Positions 56,832 through 64,000 of a stretch of 64,000 nt of DNA are shown in pieces. Below the pieces are notes generated by a model that was not told where the DNA came from, made no database searches, and saw only the letters and a list, made by a program, of their open reading frames with translations. This stretch comes from Hydrogenophaga sp. (lineage in GTDB: Bacteria; Pseudomonadota; Gammaproteobacteria; Burkholderiales; Burkholderiaceae_C): NCBI RefSeq assembly GCF_011390835.1, contig NZ_JAABRQ010000010.1, positions 1-64,000 of the forward strand. Reading direction: 5' to 3'. The translations under genes were made by a program, and so were the position numbers. The number at the start of each line of letters is the position of its first letter. Position 1 is the first letter of the stretch.

Positions 56832-57976
56832 GCCGGCAGCACCTCGGCCGACAGGCGCGCGATTTCGCTGCGCAGGTGCTTGATCGCCGGCGTGACGATG
56901 GCCACGAAGTGCGATTCGCGCACGCGGCGCTGCACCGCCGAGCTCATCAGGTAACCGCGCGCGCCCTGGTGCAGGAGCGCCGATTGCGCCGCGCGCAGCG
57001 AGAGCTCGGCACCGTGGGCGCGCGCATCGAGGACGTCGATGAAAAACTCTACCGATGGGTTGAAGGGGGTCTCGGCCAGCTTCATCACACGAGCGGTGAG
57101 CGCGTCCAGCTCGGACTGCAGCGTGTCAGGCCGGTCTTCCAGGAACTGGTTCACATGACCCAGCTGGTCTTCCACTGCCCACATCGAATCGATAGCCGCC
57201 TGCGTCACGCCCACCGCCATGCCGCACTGGAGCATGACGAAGGCGCTGCGGATGCGCGCAATGAAAGGCTTGGCCGGATCGGCCATGATCTCGCCCGCGC
57301 CGATGAAATGGTTCTTGAGCCGCAGCGCGTAGGTGCCCGTGCCTTCCATGGCCGAGAAGCTCGGGCAGTCGGGCAGTTCCACGCCCTGGCCGTTGCAGCG
57401 CAGCAGGAACATCACTTCGCGCACCACGTTGCCGTCGGCATCGACCACGCCGGCCAGCGCGCCGCACACGTGGTCCGGGCCCAGGTTGCTCACCCAGGGC
57501 AAGGTGCCGCTGACCGAAAAACCGCCCTCCACGGGCGTGGCCTTGAGCAACAAGGTTTCGATCTTGGCGTAACTCTTCATCGGGTTGGACATGGCCGTGC
57601 CGCCCAGCACCTCGCCGCGCGCCAGCGCCAGCAGGTCGTCGCCGGCCAGCGCCTGGTTGCCTGAAGCCTGCATGTACAGGCCACACACGGCCTGGCACCA
57701 CATCATGAAGCCGGTAGCGCCGCAGACCTGCGACACCTCGGCCATGGCGCGGATCGCCAGGCCAAAATCACCGCGACCGGCGGGGGCATCCAAATGCGCG
57801 CTCATGGCCCCGAGCGCAGCCAGTTGCTGCATCTCGGAGCGCGGGTAATAACCCGTGCGATCAATCGACTCGACCACCGCCGCCAGCGGCCCGCGGGCCA
57901 CCTCGCGCACTGCAGCCAGCAGCTGCTCGGCCGCCGCTTCGTGGCCCAGTTCGGGAGGCAAGTCTTTCGGGTTCAT
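56828..57976 (-). CDS. Acyl-CoA dehydrogenase-fold flavoprotein
   Basis: 382 residues. ACAD signatures are present but atypical: [57 protein letters not shown] (flavin loop), [10 protein letters not shown] and a C-terminal helix bundle. No canonical catalytic Glu-x-x-Arg tail is evident. Several members of this branch are monooxygenases or sulfur-compound enzymes. It is translationally coupled to the rubredoxin reductase fusion and lies in an operon with OsmC and a rhodanese. Likely an oxygenase or desulfurase fed with electrons by rubredoxin; inference. Confidence 0.65.
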   Translation of the reverse strand: MNPKDLPPELGHEAAAEQLLAAVREVARGPLAAVVESIDRTGYYPRSEMQQLAALGAMSAHLDAPAGRGDFGLAIRAMAEVSQVCGATGFMMWCQAVCGLYMQASGNQALAGDDLLALARGEVLGGTAMSNPMKSYAKIETLLLKATPVEGGFSVSGTLPWVSNLGPDHVCGALAGVVDADGNVVREVMFLLRCNGQGVELPDCPSFSAMEGTGTYALRLKNHFIGAGEIMADPAKPFIARIRSAFVMLQCGMAVGVTQAAIDSMWAVEDQLGHVNQFLEDRPDTLQSELDALTARVMKLAETPFNPSVEFFIDVLDARAHGAELSLRAAQSALLHQGARGYLMSSAVQRRVRESHFVAIVTPAIKHLRSEIARLSAEVLPA

Positions 57977-58023
57977 GGTGTGTCCTTGCTTGGCGGTTCA
58001 GGGTGCGCGGTTCGGCAGAAGGC

Positions 58024-58587
58024 TCACGCCGCCATCTCGATCGAGAACGGAATCGGGTTGCGCATCGAATTGGCCACCGGTGAATAGAAATTTGCGTGCT
58101 GCACGATCTCGTCCAGAACCTCGCGCGGCGCATCGCCCTCCACCAGCACCTTCACGCGAATCGCCTGAAAGCCCATCTCGGGTGGCGTCTTGTCCAGCGC
58201 GCCACCGGCGCCCCAGGCGGCGGGGTTGCCTATGTCGCCCTCCAGAAACACCTCGAGCTTGCTCAGCTTCACGCCTTTCCAGGTCGCCACCGCGGTCACG
58301 CCCACGGCGATGCAGCCGCCCAGGCCCGAGAGCACGATCTCACCCGGCGCCGGTGCGGTGTCTTCGCCGAACAGGTGCAGCGGTTCGTCCACCACCACCG
58401 GCGCGTGGTTACCCACGTAAGACAGCGAGCGGTACTGGCCCTCCATCACGGTGTGGACCTTGTTGGTGCCCCTTGAACCAGGGTTGGCCTTGCCCTTGGC
58501 GGCGAAGGCGGCCAAGCCGGCTGCGTCGATGGGACGCAGGTGGGTCTTGATCGTGGTGGTGGCTTCGGGGGTGGCGATGTCGGACAT
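58024..58587 (-). CDS. OsmC-family protein
   Basis: 187 residues. Core GEIVLSGLGGCIAVGVTAVATWKGVKLSKLEVFLEG holds the peroxidatic Cys (GGCIA). The second Cys of OsmC proteins, expected in a CPV motif near the C-terminus, is replaced by Ser here (NFYSPVANSM), so classical disulfide-based peroxide reduction may not apply. It could instead bind or process organic hydroperoxides or sulfur intermediates. 36 nt upstream of the sulfurtransferase gene's stop in the same minus-strand unit. Confidence 0.85.
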   Translation of the reverse strand: MSDIATPEATTTIKTHLRPIDAAGLAAFAAKGKANPGSRGTNKVHTVMEGQYRSLSYVGNHAPVVVDEPLHLFGEDTAPAPGEIVLSGLGGCIAVGVTAVATWKGVKLSKLEVFLEGDIGNPAAWGAGGALDKTPPEMGFQAIRVKVLVEGDAPREVLDEIVQHANFYSPVANSMRNPIPFSIEMAA

Positions 58588-58641
58588 GGTGTCTCCGGGT
58601 TGCGGGGTGAAAAAACGGGTTGATGGGGGTTGTCGGAAGGC

Positions 58642-59532
58642 TCAGGCGGCCATGGCCAGTGCAGGCTTGCTGCTGGTCTTTGCCACCGGCAGGCCGGTCT
58701 CGATCGGCAGGCTGTCGTCGCGCGACCATTCGTTCCATGAGCCGAAGTACATGCGCACGTCGTCAAAGCCCGCTTGCTTCAGCGCCAGAAAGGTGTTGGA
58801 GGCCCGCGCGCCCTTGAAGCAGTACAGGTAGACCGTGTCTTGCGGCGCGATACCGGCCGTGGCGCACTCGGCGCGCACCTCGTCCGGCGTCTTGAACACC
58901 GCGCCTTGTGGCGACGGTTTCATGAAGCGGTACCACTCGATCCACACCGCGCCGGGCAGGCGACCCTTGCGCGGCGCGAAGTCCTTGCCATAGGGTGACG
59001 AGCTGTCGCCAATCCACTCGTCCACATCGCGCACATCGAGCAGCACGGTGCCCGTGCCCAGCGCGGCCTGCACGTCGGCCTGGGTCAGCATCACATCGTT
59101 CATGGTCAGCTCGGGGAATGTGGCCGGCGTGGGCGTGGCCGCTTCAGTGGAAACCGGCAGGCTAGCGGCGATCCAGGCGCTGAAACCGCCGTTGAGCACC
59201 TTAATCTTGGGGTAGCCCAGCCAGGTGAGCAGGTAGTAGCCGCGGCACGACTGGCCGTAGCCGCTGTGCATGGCGTCTTCGTAAAACACGGCCGTTTCCT
59301 TGCCCGACAAGCCCGCCGCCCCCAACGCGCTGGCGAAGGTGTCTTTCAGTTCCTTCAAGCCTTCGGGCGTGGACGTGGCCAGAAAGGTGAACACCTCTCG
59401 CAGGTTCACCGCGCCGGGAATGTGGCCGGCGGCAAAGGTGTCGGCGTCGCGCGTGTCGATCACCACCACGGGTTCGGTGGCTTGCAGTGTGTTCAGTTGA
59501 TCGGGTGCGATCAGGACGGCAGAGATGCTCAT
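58642..59532 (-). CDS. Two-domain rhodanese-like sulfurtransferase
   Basis: 296 residues from the ATG at 59532 (MSISAVLIAPDQL). N-terminal inactive rhodanese domain (VVVIDTRDADTFAAGHIPGAVNL) and C-terminal active domain (VLLDVRDVDEWIG...; active-site loop YLYCFKGARASNTFLAL). The loop after the Cys is FKGARAS rather than the CRKGVTA or CGSGVTA of standard thiosulfate or mercaptopyruvate enzymes, so the donor is uncertain. First gene of the four-gene unit, with an ATG 430 bp from the divergent SWIB gene. Confidence 0.88.
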   Translation of the reverse strand: MSISAVLIAPDQLNTLQATEPVVVIDTRDADTFAAGHIPGAVNLREVFTFLATSTPEGLKELKDTFASALGAAGLSGKETAVFYEDAMHSGYGQSCRGYYLLTWLGYPKIKVLNGGFSAWIAASLPVSTEAATPTPATFPELTMNDVMLTQADVQAALGTGTVLLDVRDVDEWIGDSSSPYGKDFAPRKGRLPGAVWIEWYRFMKPSPQGAVFKTPDEVRAECATAGIAPQDTVYLYCFKGARASNTFLALKQAGFDDVRMYFGSWNEWSRDDSLPIETGLPVAKTSSKPALAMAA

Positions 59533-59707
59533 GGGGAACCTCGCAAGACAGAGGGCGGGCGAAATGGCCTGCAATTTGTTTTGCAACTGCCGTGCCAACG
59601 CGGCGAGACACTGCGATGCACCTTGCGAATGGACGCAAGTGCTTGCTGCAGTTGGGTTTTTCCGCGCGCAGGCGAAGCGCCGGGGTCAGCGGCTTGCCGC
59701 TTCAGGG

Positions 59708-59742
59708 CGCCACTGTGTCGACACAATGTCGACACAGTGGCG
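59708..59742. promoter_or_regulatory. 35-bp perfect palindrome
   Basis: Arms CGCCACTGTGTCGACA (59708-59723) and the exact complement (59727-59742) flank a 3-nt centre, 16 bp per arm. TGTCGACAC occurs twice as direct repeats. It lies about 175 bp from the sulfurtransferase start and 220 bp from the SWIB start in a divergent intergenic region. No T-run follows, so it is not a typical terminator. Confidence 0.8.
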
Positions 59743-59965
59743 AGGGGCTGGGGCGCTCAGTCTGGGCCCGTCCAGGTTTGCGGGTGGCCCGGAACTGGAG
59801 CCTCCGTTTTCGACCCCTTGCTGTCGTCGGAGCCTGCGCCAAGCCTTTATCGAACGCGCTCCTGCACCGGACAAGAAAATTCCTGAATCGCTTGCTCGGT
59901 GGCACGCGGTTACACGGGGATCGAAAGCACGCCCTAAAATCTCCGCTTTAACTACTGAGCTTCAG

Positions 59966-60223
59966 ATGACCACTGCCAAAAAGCAAACCGCATTCAACCG
60001 TGCCCTCACCCCCAGTGCCGAACTGGCCGCAGTGATCGGTGCAACGCCACAACCCCGTACCGAAGTTGTGAAGCTGATGTGGGAGTACATCAAGGCCAAC
60101 AACCTGCAGAACCCGAAGAACAAGCGAAACATCTTGGCAGACGCTAAGCTCAAGGCGGTCTTCGGAAAAGATGAAGTCACCATGTTCGAGATGACCGGGC
60201 TGGTGGGCAAGCACCTGAGCTGA
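59966..60223 (+). CDS. SWIB/MDM2 domain protein
   Basis: 85 residues from the ATG at 59966. The SWIB domain is almost the whole protein: TPSAELAAVIGATPQPRTEVVKLMWEYIKANNLQNPKNKRNILADAKLKAVFGKDEVTMFEMTGLVGKHL. In eukaryotes this fold is part of chromatin remodelers; bacterial stand-alone copies are of unknown function, often with chlamydial-type topoisomerase fusions elsewhere. Upstream open frame to 59525 is an artefact. Divergent from the sulfur operon; no neighbour in the same orientation within 430 bp. Confidence 0.9.
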   Translation: MTTAKKQTAFNRALTPSAELAAVIGATPQPRTEVVKLMWEYIKANNLQNPKNKRNILADAKLKAVFGKDEVTMFEMTGLVGKHLS

Positions 60224-60652
60224 CTGGGAACCACGTAGCCCAACTCTCGTGCTCTGGCGCCGAGAGTCGAGCGACAGAAGTCTCCCGTGTGCGGTGCTTC
60301 AACTGAAGCGCCCACCGAGCTTGATAGATCGCTCTTGGGCGGTACCTCCCTCTCGCGGTCAATGTCGACACTGGCCATCCGATCCGGTCAGGGTTGAGCG
60401 GCCGTTCTCTGAGGCTGCGAGATCACCCTGTCGAGCTGATGCAGACTATCCAGCACATTCCTCAAAGCAGTCACTCAACGCTACAAATCCACAGCACAGT
60501 GGACGAAGATCTTTTTGGTCTGCTGTCTGTGACAGCCGTGGCTCACCTTGTTTAATGATCGGGATTGTGGGTACCCTACATGATTCCGTTTAAATCAAAG
60601 GAAGGCCGCACGGCCAGCGTTTCCCCGTCAATCAACCGTGAAGGAGACATTC

Positions 60653-61048
60653 ATGGAGCACAGGAAGGCAGTACTTCTCATTGGCTGGAATCCAGAGGTT
60701 GATGACTACAGCAAGTGGCCAGGACTGACGCCAGAAAAACCGCGCGCCGCGCTTGATAGTGACCGAGCCAAGTTGGAAGCCGCTGGCTACGACGCATAGC
60801 TCGGATTGATCGATAGCGCGGAAACGGCAGCTGCGTTGCTCAAGGCTATGCTGACGGAGAAGGACCGAGATTGCGTTCTGATCGGCGCCGGGGTACGAAC
60901 GGTTCCCGAGTACCTTCACCTCTTCGAGAATTTGGTCAACACTTTCCATGAGTACGCGCCCAAGGCCAGGGTCTGCTTCAACGGCGGGCCGTTTGACTCA
61001 GTGGCAGCTGTGCAAAGGTGGGTCAATCCTGGCACCGAAGCCAAATAA
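60653..61048 (+). pseudogene. Gene interrupted by a single in-frame amber codon
   Basis: Reading frame 60653-61048 encodes 131 codons with one TAG at 60797-60799 (codon 49). Before it: MEHRKAVLLIGWNPEVDDYSKW; after it LGLIDSAETAAALLKAMLTEKD and DCVLIGAGVRTVPEYLHLFENLVNTFHEYAP. The frame on both sides is intact and coherent, and a ribosome-binding site AAGGAG precedes the start. I recall the pattern of an uncharacterised conserved family but cannot name it. Either a recent nonsense mutation, a sequencing error, or suppression. Confidence 0.7.
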
Positions 61049-61171
61049 GTCCAAGGGCCGCCACGTTGTCGCAACGAGTGCAGCCTAGCCCCTCGCTGAA
61101 CCGGAGCGACAGCTTTCCCGTTTGAGCACTGGCCGCTCCTGACCGAAAGCCGACTCGCTCGCGTTCACCCC

Positions 61172-62794
61172 CTACCGCAACCCCGCCTTGCGCAGTCGGT
61201 AACTGAACTGCCGCAGCGTGAGCCCCAGGCTTTGCGCTGCTCGGGTCTGGTTGCCCTGGTGGCGCTGCAGCGTGTCCTTCAACACCTGCGCGCTATGGGA
61301 GTTCGCGCTCTGGTAATCGCGAACGTTGCTGGGCGCGCTGGACAGGTCAGGGTCCATCGGGCCGGACAGGGTGGGTGACTCGTCCACAGGCATGAACCGC
61401 TCCAGAGCCACGGCGCTCACCATGGCGTGATCGGCCAGCAGCACCAGGCGCTCTATCAGGTTGCCCAGCTCGCGGATGTTGCCGGGCCAGGCGTGCGCTT
61501 CCAGCCGAGCCAGGGCATCGGGCGCGAGGTAGACGTTGCGCTGGTGCGCCTGGTTGGCGCGGCTCACGAAATGCAGCGCGAGCGCGCGCACGTCTTCGCG
61601 CCGCTCGCGCAGGCTGGGCAGGCGGATCGGGATCACGTTGAGGCGGTAGTACAGGTCTTGCCGGAAACGGCCGACCTGTACTTCGTGACTGAGCTCGCGG
61701 TTGGTGGCAGCGACCAGGCGCACATCGGCCCGAATCTCGCGCGTGCCGCCCAGGCGAACCAGCGTGCCTTCCTGCAAGGTGCGCAGCAACTTGGCCTGCA
61801 AAGCCAGGGGCAGCTCACCGATTTCGTCGAGAAACAAGGTGCCGCCTTCGGCTTGCTCGAACCAGCCGGTGCGCGCGGTGGCAGCGCCGGTGAAGGCGCC
61901 GCGCTCGTGGCCAAACAGCTCGGACTCAAAGAGCGTCTCCGGGATGGCCGAGCAGTTGACTTTGATGAACGGGCGGTCGCGCCGGCCACTCGCCAGATGC
62001 ACGGCGCGCGCAAACAGCTCCTTGCCCGTACCCGACTCGCCCAGCAGCAAGACGGTGGCCTGCGACTGCGACACGCGCTCCAGCTCGCCCAATGCCTGCA
62101 ACAGCGCCGGGGAGCTTCCGATCAGCCCGTAGCGCGCCGTTCGGGTGTCCAGCGCGCGCGACAAAGCTTCGTTGCGTGCCTCCAGCTGGCGCGTCTGCTC
62201 GGCCACCAGTTGCTCGAGCTGCAGCAGTTGGCCAGCCAGCGTGGCCAGGATGCGCAGCAGCGCCAGATCGTCGTTCAGATGCCGCTGGCGGCTGCGGATG
62301 CGGTGGCAACCCAGCACGCCCACGGTGGCGCCGTTGACGGCGATCGGCAGCGCGATGAAGGCCACGGTTTCCGGCGGCAGTTGGACGCGCCGTACGCTGC
62401 GAAACAGAAACAGCGGCTCGGCGTCCACGTCCTGCACGATGGCAGGCAGGCCGCTGGCCAGCACGCGGCCGGTGATGCCCTCTCCCCAGGCGAACACACC
62501 GCGCGCCACCTCGTCGGGGTTGAGGCCGTAGGCGTGGCGCACCGAAGCCGTGCGCGCCCCGCCGCCAGCGCCGGCCTCGTCGGCCAGCACCATGCGCCCG
62601 CGGTTCAGACCGAGCAGCTCGCTCATCAGGTGCAGCATTTCGCGAAACACCAGGCCGGGCGCCAGACTGCGCCCCACCAGCTTCATCACCTCGCGCATCA
62701 GCAGCAGCTCCTGGGCGCGCCAGTCGGTGCCCGGTGGCGGGGCGGATTCGGAGGCTGGTGTGATCTGGGGCATGGGGCCAGTGCAAGCAAACAT
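61172..62794 (-). CDS. Sigma-54-dependent transcriptional activator (GAF-AAA+-Fis)
   Basis: 540 residues from the ATG at 62794, or 533 from 62773 ([10 protein letters not shown]). GAF domain at about 40-190 ([47 protein letters not shown]). AAA+: Walker [17 protein letters not shown] loop HERGAFTGA intact, Walker [14 protein letters not shown], sensor [19 protein letters not shown]-terminal Fis [35 protein letters not shown]. Family role: NtrC/NifA-like activator of sigma-54 promoters; the GAF domain suggests NifA or VnfA-like sensing. It is 11 kb from the cyanate locus, so not evidently its activator. Confidence 0.9.
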   Translation of the reverse strand: MFACTGPMPQITPASESAPPPGTDWRAQELLLMREVMKLVGRSLAPGLVFREMLHLMSELLGLNRGRMVLADEAGAGGGARTASVRHAYGLNPDEVARGVFAWGEGITGRVLASGLPAIVQDVDAEPLFLFRSVRRVQLPPETVAFIALPIAVNGATVGVLGCHRIRSRQRHLNDDLALLRILATLAGQLLQLEQLVAEQTRQLEARNEALSRALDTRTARYGLIGSSPALLQALGELERVSQSQATVLLLGESGTGKELFARAVHLASGRRDRPFIKVNCSAIPETLFESELFGHERGAFTGAATARTGWFEQAEGGTLFLDEIGELPLALQAKLLRTLQEGTLVRLGGTREIRADVRLVAATNRELSHEVQVGRFRQDLYYRLNVIPIRLPSLRERREDVRALALHFVSRANQAHQRNVYLAPDALARLEAHAWPGNIRELGNLIERLVLLADHAMVSAVALERFMPVDESPTLSGPMDPDLSSAPSNVRDYQSANSHSAQVLKDTLQRHQGNQTRAAQSLGLTLRQFSYRLRKAGLR

Positions 62795-62858
62795 TGCACC
62801 AAGCCAGGGCTTGAGGCTGGCAAAGCAGAAGCCGCCAACGGTCCCCCGTTAAAATGAG

Positions 62859-62980
62859 GGCCTCTCAAGGAGCGCTGCAGCGCCGGCCGGACCCAGCGGG
62901 TTCACCTTGCCGGTGTCAGGCTTGAGTGGTCGGGAAGCCTGCCTTCCTCGCCGGCTGGTCCGGTCCCAACCGCGCTCACC
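62859..62980 (+). promoter_or_regulatory. S-adenosylhomocysteine (SAH) riboswitch
   Basis: CTCAAG (62864-62869) pairs with CTTGAG (62921-62926) to form P1; GAGCGCTGC (62870-62878) is the invariant segment, CAGG precedes the P1 3' strand, and GCGCTC (62972-62977) can form the pseudoknot with GAGCGC. GGT-CGGG pairs with the distal TCCC-AACC as P4. This is the arrangement of the ahcY/metH SAH riboswitch of beta-proteobacteria. It ends 28 nt before the metH part 2 ATG. Confidence 0.9.
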
Positions 62981-63007
62981 AGCCCTGTGTCCGTCCTGGT
63001 GAGCCCC

Positions 63008-64000
63008 ATGCCCGAAGCCGTTTCCAAAGCCCCGTCGTCCTCTGCTGTCACCGCCGCGCTCGTGCCGCCCATGCTGCTGTCGGGTCTGGAGCCGGTGCGC
63101 ATCGGTGAGGGCAGTCTGTTCGTCAACGTAGGCGAGCGCACCAACGTCACGGGCTCCAAGGCCTTCGCCCGCATGATCCTGAACGGCGAATACGAGCAGG
63201 CGCTGGCCGTGGCGCGCCAGCAGGTGGACAACGGCGCGCAAATCATTGACATCAACATGGACGAGGCCATGCTGGACAGCCAGGCCGCCATGGTGCGTTT
63301 CCTGAACCTGATCGCGGGCGAGCCTGACATTGCTCGCGTCCCGGTCATGGTGGACAGCTCCAAGTGGACGGTGATCGAGGCCGGGCTGCGCTGCATCCAG
63401 GGCAAGGGCATCGTCAACTCGATCAGCATGAAAGAGGGCGTGGACGAGTTCAAGCGCCAGGCGCGGCTGGTCAAGCGCTACGGCGCTGCCGCCGTGGTGA
63501 TGGCGTTTGACGAACAAGGCCAGGCCGACACCTACGAGCGCAAGGTCGAGATTTGCGAGCGCGCCTACCGCGTGCTGGTGGACGAGGTGAGTTTTCCGCC
63601 GGAGGACATCATCTTCGACCCCAACATCTTTGCCATCGCCACCGGCATCGAAGAGCACAACAACTACGCGGTCGACTTCATCAACGCCACGCGCTGGATC
63701 AAGGCCAATCTGCCCGGCGCCAAGGTGAGCGGTGGCGTGAGCAATGTGAGTTTCAGCTTCCGCGGCAACGACCCGGTGCGCGAAGCGATCCACACTGTGT
63801 TCCTGTACCACGCGATTCAAGCGGGCATGGACATGGGCATCGTCAACGCCGGTATGGTCGGCGTCTACGACGAGCTGGAGCCCGAGCTGCGCGAGCGGGT
63901 GGAAGACGTGGTGCTGAATCGCCGCCCCGATGCCGGCGAGCGGCTGGTGGACGTGGCGGAAAACGCCAAAGGCATGGCGAAGGACGACAGCAAGAAAAAC
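63008..64000 (+). CDS. metH: Methionine synthase, C-terminal part (folate, cobalamin modules), 3' end beyond window
   Basis: 331 codons lie in the window, open to the right edge. It starts with the pterin/methyltetrahydrofolate-binding TIM barrel: [63 protein letters not shown] and NVSFSFRGN. The cobalamin and activation modules must follow outside. The N-terminal homocysteine module is the separate gene at 40071, so methyl transfer needs both polypeptides. Upstream SAH riboswitch fits the biochemistry: SAH accumulates when methionine synthesis and the methyl cycle are out of balance. Confidence 0.93.
   Translation, partial: MPEAVSKAPSSSAVTAALVPPMLLSGLEPVRIGEGSLFVNVGERTNVTGSKAFARMILNGEYEQALAVARQQVDNGAQIIDINMDEAMLDSQAAMVRFLNLIAGEPDIARVPVMVDSSKWTVIEAGLRCIQGKGIVNSISMKEGVDEFKRQARLVKRYGAAAVVMAFDEQGQADTYERKVEICERAYRVLVDEVSFPPEDIIFDPNIFAIATGIEEHNNYAVDFINATRWIKANLPGAKVSGGVSNVSFSFRGNDPVREAIHTVFLYHAIQAGMDMGIVNAGMVGVYDELEPELRERVEDVVLNRRPDAGERLVDVAENAKGMAKDDSKKN

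Noticed and set aside
60224-60652. 429-bp gap after the SWIB gene checked for small genes or RNAs
   Set aside because: Only short shadow frames; no ribosome-binding site, hairpin or family signature beyond the leader of the interrupted gene.
62773-62802. TTGGTGCAATGTTTGCTT on the minus strand at the start of the GAF-AAA+-Fis gene, with GG-N10-GC spacing
   Set aside because: The -24 half (TTGGTGC) fits poorly and the motif overlaps the start codon, so chance is likely; kept only as a weak idea.

Overview
The window is a dense, high-GC chromosomal segment with short intergenic gaps. It reads like a betaproteobacterium of the order Burkholderiales, most likely Comamonadaceae (Hydrogenophaga-like). 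Pointers are a Bug-type tricarboxylate receptor, a methionine synthase split into two genes, an SAH riboswitch, GTP-type PEP carboxykinase, a salicylyl/aminobenzoyl-CoA-type flavoprotein fused to an old-yellow-enzyme domain, and dispersed GC-rich intergenic repeats. The genus is inference; no rRNA or tRNA gene was seen.

Layout. 0-6.8 kb: aromatic-CoA monooxygenase/reductase fusion with a hotdog thioesterase, a pyrimidine/xanthine-type permease, acetoacetyl-CoA synthetase and a small OB-fold protein. 6.8-9.2 kb: a decayed Bug-gene start, a DUF1272 protein and an IS1182-family element. 9.2-17.6 kb: RraA-like aldolase and Bug receptor, a DMT transporter, then a MarR / flavin reductase block facing a NicX-like dioxygenase, an alpha/beta hydrolase and an acyl-CoA-dehydrogenase-fold protein, probably a catabolic cluster for an N-heteroaromatic compound. 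17.9-31.3 kb: housekeeping and regulatory genes (argP, fasciclin proteins, TetR, UspA, phosphoesterase, LysR, pckG, SDR, mechanosensitive channel, threonine ammonia-lyase). 31.4-43.4 kb: a double AAA+ ATPase with a small convergent neighbour, recQ, rhodanese, fadH, metH part 1, a TerC-family protein behind a yybP-ykoY (Mn2+) riboswitch, and panE.

43.5-51.8 kb is the most coherent unit: a cyclic-nucleotide-domain protein, a PAS histidine kinase and LuxR-type response regulator, two tandem NrtA/CmpA-type binding proteins, permease, ATPase and cyanase. This is a cyanate (or nitrate/cyanate) uptake and use locus. Three sequences with the exact GG-N10-GC spacing of sigma-54 promoters precede the kinase and each binding protein, and a 16-bp palindrome lies about 90-110 bp upstream of each binding-protein promoter. 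Both binding proteins carry a conserved Cys/His segment in front of a displaced twin-arginine signal.

52-60.2 kb: DUF1348, two pirins, an RlmN-like radical SAM enzyme, then a four-gene minus-strand operon (double-rhodanese sulfurtransferase, OsmC, acyl-CoA-dehydrogenase-fold protein, rubredoxin-rubredoxin reductase fusion) and a SWIB-domain gene next to a 35-bp perfect palindrome. 60.6-64 kb: a gene interrupted by one amber codon, a GAF/AAA+/Fis sigma-54 activator, and metH part 2 behind an SAH riboswitch, cut by the window end.
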